Below, one piece after another: positions 27,079 to 32,211 of a stretch of DNA of 32,211 nucleotides. The position numbers and the translations under genes are program-made. The stretch is from Treponema sp. (lineage in GTDB: Bacteria > Spirochaetota > Spirochaetia > Treponematales > Treponemataceae), in assembly GCA_018385395.1 (NCBI GenBank), contig JAHBAD010000074.1, positions 1 to 32,211 on the forward strand. Reading direction: 5' to 3'. Numbering within the stretch: the first letter of the stretch is position 1; each line of letters begins with the position of its first letter. A model generated the notes under the pieces. The model was not told the origin of the DNA, ran no database searches, and saw nothing but the letters and a program-made list of their open reading frames with translations.

Positions 27079-28212
27079 ATGAAAAAATTAGTATTAGTTC
27101 TGGCTGCAGTAGCAATGATTGCAACATCTGCATTTGCTGCTCCAAAAAAAGCCAAGAAAGCAAAAAAAGGAAAGGCTCCTGCTTACAAAGTAGCAATGGT
27201 TACAGACTCAGGTGACATCACTGACGAATCTTTCAACCAGACAACTTACGAAGCTGGAAAGGCATTCTGTGACGCAAATGGTCTTCCATACAAGTATTAC
27301 AAACCACAGGCTGACAACGATGCTTCACGTGTAGCTGCATGTGAACAGGCTATTGCTGAAGGTGCAAACATTATCCTTTGTCCTGGATACCTTATGGCTG
27401 CAATGGTTGTTGAAATTTCTTCAACATACCCTGATGTAAAACTTGTTGCCCTTGACGTTTCTGAATTCGACCTGACAAGTGCAGGCGGAAAACTTGGAAC
27501 AGAAAACGTATTCTGCGCAATTTACCAGGAAGAACTTTCAGGTTACATGGCTGGTTACGCTGCAGTTAAAATGGGATACAAACACCTTGGATTCCTTGGT
27601 GGTATGGCAGTTCCTGCTGTAGTTCGTTTCGGATACGGATACGTTCAGGGTATCAACGATGCTGCTAAAGAAATGGGAATCACAAAGGACATTTCAGTTG
27701 AATATGTTTACGGAAACCAGTTCTACGGCGATGCAGATATCAAAGCTTACATGGATACATGGGTTTCACAGAATGTTGAAGTTATCTTCGCTTGTGGTGG
27801 CGGAATCTGGACATCAGCTGCAGAAGCTGCACAGAAAACAGGTGTAAAACTGATTGGTGTTGACGTTGACCAGAAACCAACAATCGACGGTTCTTACGGC
27901 GAAGGTATGACTGTTACATCAGCAATGAAAGGTCTCAGCGCAACTGTAAAAGCTGTTCTTACAGCAATCGTTATCGATAACAACTGGGCAAAATACTCAG
28001 GAAAAGTTGAAAACCTTGGTCTCGTATCAGAAAATCCTGCAGAAAACTTCGTAGCCCTCCCAGATTCTACAAACTGGTCTGACAAATTCTCTCAGGCTGA
28101 TTACAAAGCTCTGGTTAAAAAACTCCTTGACGGTTCAATCAAAGTTTCAAACGACATCGAAAACGCACCGGCAGTTACTGTAAAAGTAAGCTACCAAGGA
28201 AACATCAAATAG
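27079..28212 (+). CDS. BMP-family ABC transporter substrate-binding protein (nucleoside-binding, PnrA-like)
   Basis: Signal peptide then YKVAMVTDSGDITDESFNQTTYEAGKAF, LVALDVSEFD, EELSGYMAGYAAVKMGYKHLGFLGGMAVPAVVRFGYGYVQGI, LIGVDVDQKPTID; GGAGG SD. Confidence 0.9.
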   Translation: MKKLVLVLAAVAMIATSAFAAPKKAKKAKKGKAPAYKVAMVTDSGDITDESFNQTTYEAGKAFCDANGLPYKYYKPQADNDASRVAACEQAIAEGANIILCPGYLMAAMVVEISSTYPDVKLVALDVSEFDLTSAGGKLGTENVFCAIYQEELSGYMAGYAAVKMGYKHLGFLGGMAVPAVVRFGYGYVQGINDAAKEMGITKDISVEYVYGNQFYGDADIKAYMDTWVSQNVEVIFACGGGIWTSAAEAAQKTGVKLIGVDVDQKPTIDGSYGEGMTVTSAMKGLSATVKAVLTAIVIDNNWAKYSGKVENLGLVSENPAENFVALPDSTNWSDKFSQADYKALVKKLLDGSIKVSNDIENAPAVTVKVSYQGNIK

Positions 28213-28257
28213 TTTTTTACCGCCACGCTAAAATTCAATCGGCGTGACATTTATTCA

Positions 28258-28290
28258 AACAGCATTCTTCGGGGTGCTGTTTTTTTTTTG
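28258..28290 (+). terminator. Intrinsic terminator between the BMP gene and the ATPase gene
   Basis: AACAGCA ttcttcgggg TGCTGTT followed by T-run. Confidence 0.85.
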
Positions 28291-28300
28291 CGTATATTGG

Positions 28301-28315
28301 TGCTATAATACTGTC
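28301..28315 (+). promoter_or_regulatory. Extended -10 promoter placed for a leaderless or near-leaderless transcript
   Basis: TGCTATAAT (TGnTATAAT, 28301-28309) with the ATG at 28316; no SD between. Confidence 0.5.
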
Positions 28316-29845
28316 ATGGACAATTACGCAATAGAAATGCTTGGCATTACAAAAAGATTCCCTGGAATCGTTGCCAACGACAATGTAACTATTCAGCTTA
28401 AAAAAGGTGAAATTCATGCCCTTCTTGGTGAAAATGGTGCCGGAAAATCAACCCTTATGAGTGTTCTTTTCGGTTTGTACCAGGCGGAAGAAGGAAAAAT
28501 CCTGAAAGACGGAAAAGAAGTAAAAATCAATAATCCGAATGATGCAAATGACCTTGGAATCGGCATGGTTCACCAGCACTTTAAACTGGTAGAATGCTTT
28601 TCGGTTCTGGACAATATAATTCTTGGGGTCGAGGACACAAAAGCAGGTTTCTTAAAAAAAGAAGAAGCCCGTAAAAAAGTTCTGGCCCTTTCTGAAAAAT
28701 ATAACCTGAAAGTTGATCCTGATGCACTTATAGAAAACATCACTGTCGGCATGCAGCAGCGTACTGAAATCCTTAAAATGCTTTACCGCGAAAATGAAAT
28801 CCTCATTTTTGATGAACCTACTGCAGTTCTTACTCCACAGGAAATTGAAGAACTGATGCAGATTATGAAAAATCTTGCAAAAGAAGGAAAAAGCATCCTC
28901 TTTATTTCTCATAAACTGAACGAAATTATGGCGGTTGCGGACCGGTGTTCTGTTTTAAGAAAAGGAAAATATATCGGAACTGTAAACATTTCAGAAACTA
29001 ATCAGGAAGAACTTTCTTCTATGATGGTTGGTCGACATGTAAGTTTTGCGGTTGAAAAGAATGAAAGCGTTCCCGGGGAAGTTGTTCTTGACGTTCAGAA
29101 CCTTTGTGTTGCCGGCCGTTCCAAGGTAAAGAATTCCGTAAACAACGTGTCTTTCAACGTAAGGCGGGGCGAAATTGTCTGCATTGCGGGAATTGACGGC
29201 AACGGACAGAGCGAAACAGTCCACGCCCTTTCGGGACTTATTCCAGTAAAAAGCGGGAAAATCACACTTCTTGGAAAAGACATTACAAAAGCTCCAGTAA
29301 GAAAAAGGTCTCTTGCAGGCATGAGCCATATTCCGGAAGACCGCCATAAACACGGACTTGTTCTGGACTACACTCTCGAAGAAAACCTGGTTCTCCAGCG
29401 TTATTTTGAACCTGACTTCACTAACAAAGCAGGATTTTTGCGCAAAAAGAATATCAGGTCCTATGCTGAAAAGCTTATTGAAAAATTCGACGTTCGTTCA
29501 GGACAGGGACCTGTTACAAAAGCCCGCAGCATGTCGGGCGGAAACCAGCAGAAAGCAATCATCGCCCGAGAAATCGACAAAAACCCTGAACTTCTCATTG
29601 CTGTTCAGCCTACCCGTGGTCTTGATGTAGGTGCAATTGAATATATCCATAAACAGCTGGTTATTCAGCGGGATAAAGGCAAGGGAGTTCTTCTTGTAAG
29701 CCTTGAGCTATCAGAAGTAATGACAGTTTCAGACAGAATTCTTGTAATGTGCGAAGGCGAAATCACAGGGGAATTCAAACCTTCAGAAGTAACAGTTGAA
29801 GAACTTGGACTTTATATGACAGGAGCAAAACACAATGGCAAATAA
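28316..29845 (+). CDS. Nucleoside/BMP-type ABC transporter ATP-binding protein
   Basis: Two ABC domains ([69 protein letters not shown]). Start at MDNYAIEM (28316); ORF track start 28244 overlaps the terminator. Confidence 0.92.
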   Translation: MDNYAIEMLGITKRFPGIVANDNVTIQLKKGEIHALLGENGAGKSTLMSVLFGLYQAEEGKILKDGKEVKINNPNDANDLGIGMVHQHFKLVECFSVLDNIILGVEDTKAGFLKKEEARKKVLALSEKYNLKVDPDALIENITVGMQQRTEILKMLYRENEILIFDEPTAVLTPQEIEELMQIMKNLAKEGKSILFISHKLNEIMAVADRCSVLRKGKYIGTVNISETNQEELSSMMVGRHVSFAVEKNESVPGEVVLDVQNLCVAGRSKVKNSVNNVSFNVRRGEIVCIAGIDGNGQSETVHALSGLIPVKSGKITLLGKDITKAPVRKRSLAGMSHIPEDRHKHGLVLDYTLEENLVLQRYFEPDFTNKAGFLRKKNIRSYAEKLIEKFDVRSGQGPVTKARSMSGGNQQKAIIAREIDKNPELLIAVQPTRGLDVGAIEYIHKQLVIQRDKGKGVLLVSLELSEVMTVSDRILVMCEGEITGEFKPSEVTVEELGLYMTGAKHNGK

Positions 29846-30938
29846 ATCTGATTTCTGGAAAAAATCGGGAGTAAAATCAGTTCTTTCATCTCTGATCTGT
29901 ATTTTCCTTGGACTTTTTATCGGTTACCTTGTTCTTCTGGTAATTAATCCGGCTGAATCATTTAAAGCACTTGGAGCCATCATAAAAAATTATTTCTGGT
30001 ATCCAAACGCAATGATGGTAAAACGCGCCATGGGAAACACCCTTGTCCGCACTGCTCCACTTATTATGTGTTCCCTTTCTGTCCTTTTCGCATACAAAAC
30101 AGGACTTTTTAATATCGGGGCTGCAGGTCAGTATACTCTGGGAGCTGCATTTGCGCTTTTACTTGCAATCCGTTTTGAATGCAACTGGTTTGTATGTCTT
30201 TTAGCAGCAGTTCTTGCAGGAGCCTTCCTTGGCGCCCTTTCGGGACTTTTAAAAGCCTTTTTCAACGTAAACGAAGTTATTTCCTGTATCATGCTGAACT
30301 GGATTTCCCTTTATTCAACAAACATGATTATGCTTGCCTGTAAGGAACCTACAAGTCCTTACACATTCCCTCTCCACACAAAGGGAAAACAGGCACTCCT
30401 TCCAGACCTGGGACTTGGTTCACTTTTCGGAAAAAACAAATATATTACAATTGCGGTTTTCTTAAGCGTGATTATGGCAATCCTTGTATGGATTCTTCTG
30501 GACAAAACTAAGTTCGGTTACGAGCTTAAAGCAACAGGACTTAACAAAAACGCTGCAAAATACGCCGGCATGAATGAAAAGAAAAATATAATAATTACAA
30601 TGGCCATTGCCGGCGGCCTTGCAGGTTTGGCAGCTTCATTCTATTACCAGAGCGGAATTGAACAATGGTTCTGTTCAGCAACAACACTTCCGGCCATGGG
30701 TTTCAACGGCATTGCTGCAGCCTTTCTTGGAGGTCTTCATCCCATAGGAACTATTTTCTCTTCATATTTCATCCAGCACATAACTGACGGTGGTGCCCTT
30801 GTAGACAAATCAATCTATTCACCTCAGATTTCAGACTTTATTTCTTCAATCATCATTTACCTTTGCGGATTCGTTCTTTTCATAAAATATCTGATTGGTA
30901 AAATCGCTGAGAAAAAAGAATCAAATGGAGGTAACTAA
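29835..30938 (+). CDS. Nucleoside-type ABC transporter permease 1
   Basis: Polytopic; LFNIGAAGQYTLGAAFALL, NEVISCIMLNWISLY, GFNGIAAAFLGGLHPIG; overlaps ATPase stop. Confidence 0.9.
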   Translation: MANKSDFWKKSGVKSVLSSLICIFLGLFIGYLVLLVINPAESFKALGAIIKNYFWYPNAMMVKRAMGNTLVRTAPLIMCSLSVLFAYKTGLFNIGAAGQYTLGAAFALLLAIRFECNWFVCLLAAVLAGAFLGALSGLLKAFFNVNEVISCIMLNWISLYSTNMIMLACKEPTSPYTFPLHTKGKQALLPDLGLGSLFGKNKYITIAVFLSVIMAILVWILLDKTKFGYELKATGLNKNAAKYAGMNEKKNIIITMAIAGGLAGLAASFYYQSGIEQWFCSATTLPAMGFNGIAAAFLGGLHPIGTIFSSYFIQHITDGGALVDKSIYSPQISDFISSIIIYLCGFVLFIKYLIGKIAEKKESNGGN

Positions 30939-30940
30939 CA

Positions 30941-31879
30941 ATGCTTTTAGTACAGTACACACTGATTTTTGCTTCAGTTCTTCTTCTTGTTGCCCTTGGA
31001 GGATGTTTTTCAGAACATTCAGGTGTCATCAACATCGGACTTGAAGGCATTATGGTTTCTGGAGCTCTTGGCGGCGCCCTTACAATGAGCTTTCTTCCAG
31101 CCACTACTCCGGCCTTTTTCATGGTCGTAATGGTTGTTTTAATCAGTCTTCTTTCCGGAATGGTTTATTCCCTTCTTCTGGCCATTGCCAGCATCAACTT
31201 CAAGGCTGACCAGACACTGACAGGAACTGCCATGAACCTTCTGGGAACAGCTACAGCCTGTATCATCGTCCGAACAATCAACATGTCAAAAAATCCTGAT
31301 GATGTTTCCACAACTGTAAAATATATCCAGGAAAAAGAAGCTCTTATGATCAATATCGGAAAATACGAATTCAACTGGTTTATAGTTATTTCTGTAATCG
31401 CATTGATTGCTTCTTTCATAGTCCTTTATAAGACAAAGTTCGGACTCCGCCTTATGGCTTGTGGTGAACACCCTCAGGCAGCAGACTCTGTTGGTATAAA
31501 CGTTTATAAAATGCGCTATGCAGGCGTCCTCATTTCCGGGGCCCTTGGCGGACTTGGAGGCATTGCATACATTACAGCAGGCGCTTCACAGTGGAAGTTT
31601 GAAAACGGTGTTGCAGGGTTCGGATTCCTTTCCCTTGCCGTAATGATTTTCGGACAGTGGAAACCGACCCGCATTGCACTTGCAGCCCTTCTTTTCGGCT
31701 TCTTCCGTGCTCTTTCAAATGTTTACATGGGTTACGGATTCCTTAAAGCCCTGAATATTCCGGGAACTGTTTATAACATGCTTCCATATATTATTTCCCT
31801 TGTAGTCCTCATATTTACATCCCGCAATTCCCGCGCTCCAAAAGCGGAAGGAATACCATACGATAAATCTCAACGCTAA
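30941..31879 (+). CDS. Nucleoside-type ABC transporter permease 2
   Basis: Polytopic; GVINIGLEGIMVSGALGGAL, LMACGEHPQAADSVGINVYKMRYAGVLISGALGGLGGIAYI. Confidence 0.9.
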   Translation: MLLVQYTLIFASVLLLVALGGCFSEHSGVINIGLEGIMVSGALGGALTMSFLPATTPAFFMVVMVVLISLLSGMVYSLLLAIASINFKADQTLTGTAMNLLGTATACIIVRTINMSKNPDDVSTTVKYIQEKEALMINIGKYEFNWFIVISVIALIASFIVLYKTKFGLRLMACGEHPQAADSVGINVYKMRYAGVLISGALGGLGGIAYITAGASQWKFENGVAGFGFLSLAVMIFGQWKPTRIALAALLFGFFRALSNVYMGYGFLKALNIPGTVYNMLPYIISLVVLIFTSRNSRAPKAEGIPYDKSQR

Positions 31880-31899
31880 AGCGTTTCGATTTATCGTAT
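31858..31899. repeat. Long inverted repeat/hairpin spanning the permease stop codon, no U-tract
   Basis: ATACGATAAATC (31858-31869) / GATTTATCGTAT (31888-31899) perfect 12-bp arms, with inner AACGCT/AGCGTT. Confidence 0.85.
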
Positions 31900-31919
31900 T
31901 GAAGTGGAAGGGTAATGGC

Positions 31920-32012
31920 AGCTAACGCAACGCTCTAACGAGCTATGGGGACATCTGTTTGTTTGGGTAATGATTTTTTTGTATGGCGTATTGTATGGGT
32001 TAGCGTTATGTC
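31920..32012. repeat. Imperfect inverted repeat with attC-like outer arms
   Basis: AGCTAACGCAAC (left, about 31920) versus GGTTAGCGTTATGT (right, about 31998-32012): TAACGC-AAC pairs with GTT-A-GCGTTA, one extrahelical base. Confidence 0.3.
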
Positions 32013-32027
32013 AAAGTTTTAAGTCTA

Positions 32028-32107
32028 TGTTTCCCTGCGTAATTCATTAAAACAAAAATATTTATTTGATTTAATCCTGCTTGTAAAAAACTTACGCAAG
32101 GGAACAA
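32028..32107. repeat. Imperfect inverted repeat TGTTTCCCTGCGTAA / TTACGCAAGGGAACAA
   Basis: Arms at 32028-32042 and 32092-32107, one bulge; nested ATTAAAACAAA/TTTGATTTAAT. Confidence 0.6.
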
Positions 32108-32115
32108 CACGTGCC

Positions 32116-32193
32116 ACCAGGAAATCACAAAGCGCGGAAACGATAGTTTCCTTACCGCGCTTTGTATTAGCGACGCTAGCTAGCGTTCCTGGT
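32116..32193. repeat. Three-way-junction palindromic structure
   Basis: Outer ACCAGGAA (32116-32123)/TTCCTGGT (32186-32193) enclosing ACAAAGCGCGG/CCGCGCTTTGT (32127-32137/32155-32165) and the 14-bp perfect palindrome ACGCTAGCTAGCGT (32173-32186). Confidence 0.7.
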
Positions 32194-32211
32194 AGGCCGT
32201 GATTGTGACCG

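Noticed and set aside
26955-27215. 86-aa ORF overlapping tRNA-Phe and the BMP gene start
   Set aside because: Overlaps a clear tRNA and terminator; spurious.
28244-28315. Upstream extension of the nucleoside ABC ATPase ORF (MTFIQTAFFGVLFFFCVYWCYNTV)
   Set aside because: Translation would run through the terminator hairpin and T-run; the MDNYAIEM start fits the family better.

Overview
The window looks like a spirochete chromosome, probably a gut-type Treponema. This is inferred from gene content (PnrA/BMP-type nucleoside ABC system, bactofilin, ChvE-type sugar ABC system), not from a search. From left to right it holds: (1) a chvE-mmsA-mmsB-type sugar ABC operon ending in a strong intrinsic terminator; (2) a GH5 lipoprotein glycanase followed at once by a NarL-type sensor kinase and a LuxR-type response regulator that is frameshifted by a perfect 22-bp tandem duplication; (3) a mostly minus-strand housekeeping block (CMP-kinase-like, ABC-F ATPase, DEAD-box helicase, Rho, bactofilin, Lnt, HU, S20, an unlisted 57-aa CxxC protein, PlsC, L31) with glgC on the plus strand; (4) an NtrC/NtrB pair, a DNA polymerase III delta'-like protein, CvpA and MurG; (5) tRNA-Phe, then a BMP-family nucleoside ABC system; (6) a non-coding, palindrome-rich tail (about 31,857-32,211) that is cut by the window edge. 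The observations most worth follow-up are the 22-bp duplication in the response regulator, the palindrome-dense tail (possibly attC-like or another folded mobile site), a roughly 115-bp MITE-like element between the first two sugar ABC genes, a probable leaderless start for the nucleoside ABC ATPase, a small ORF that seems built from a dispersed AT-rich repeat, and a dyad over the -10/SD region of the GH5 gene. No CRISPR array, rRNA, prophage or intact transposase was seen.
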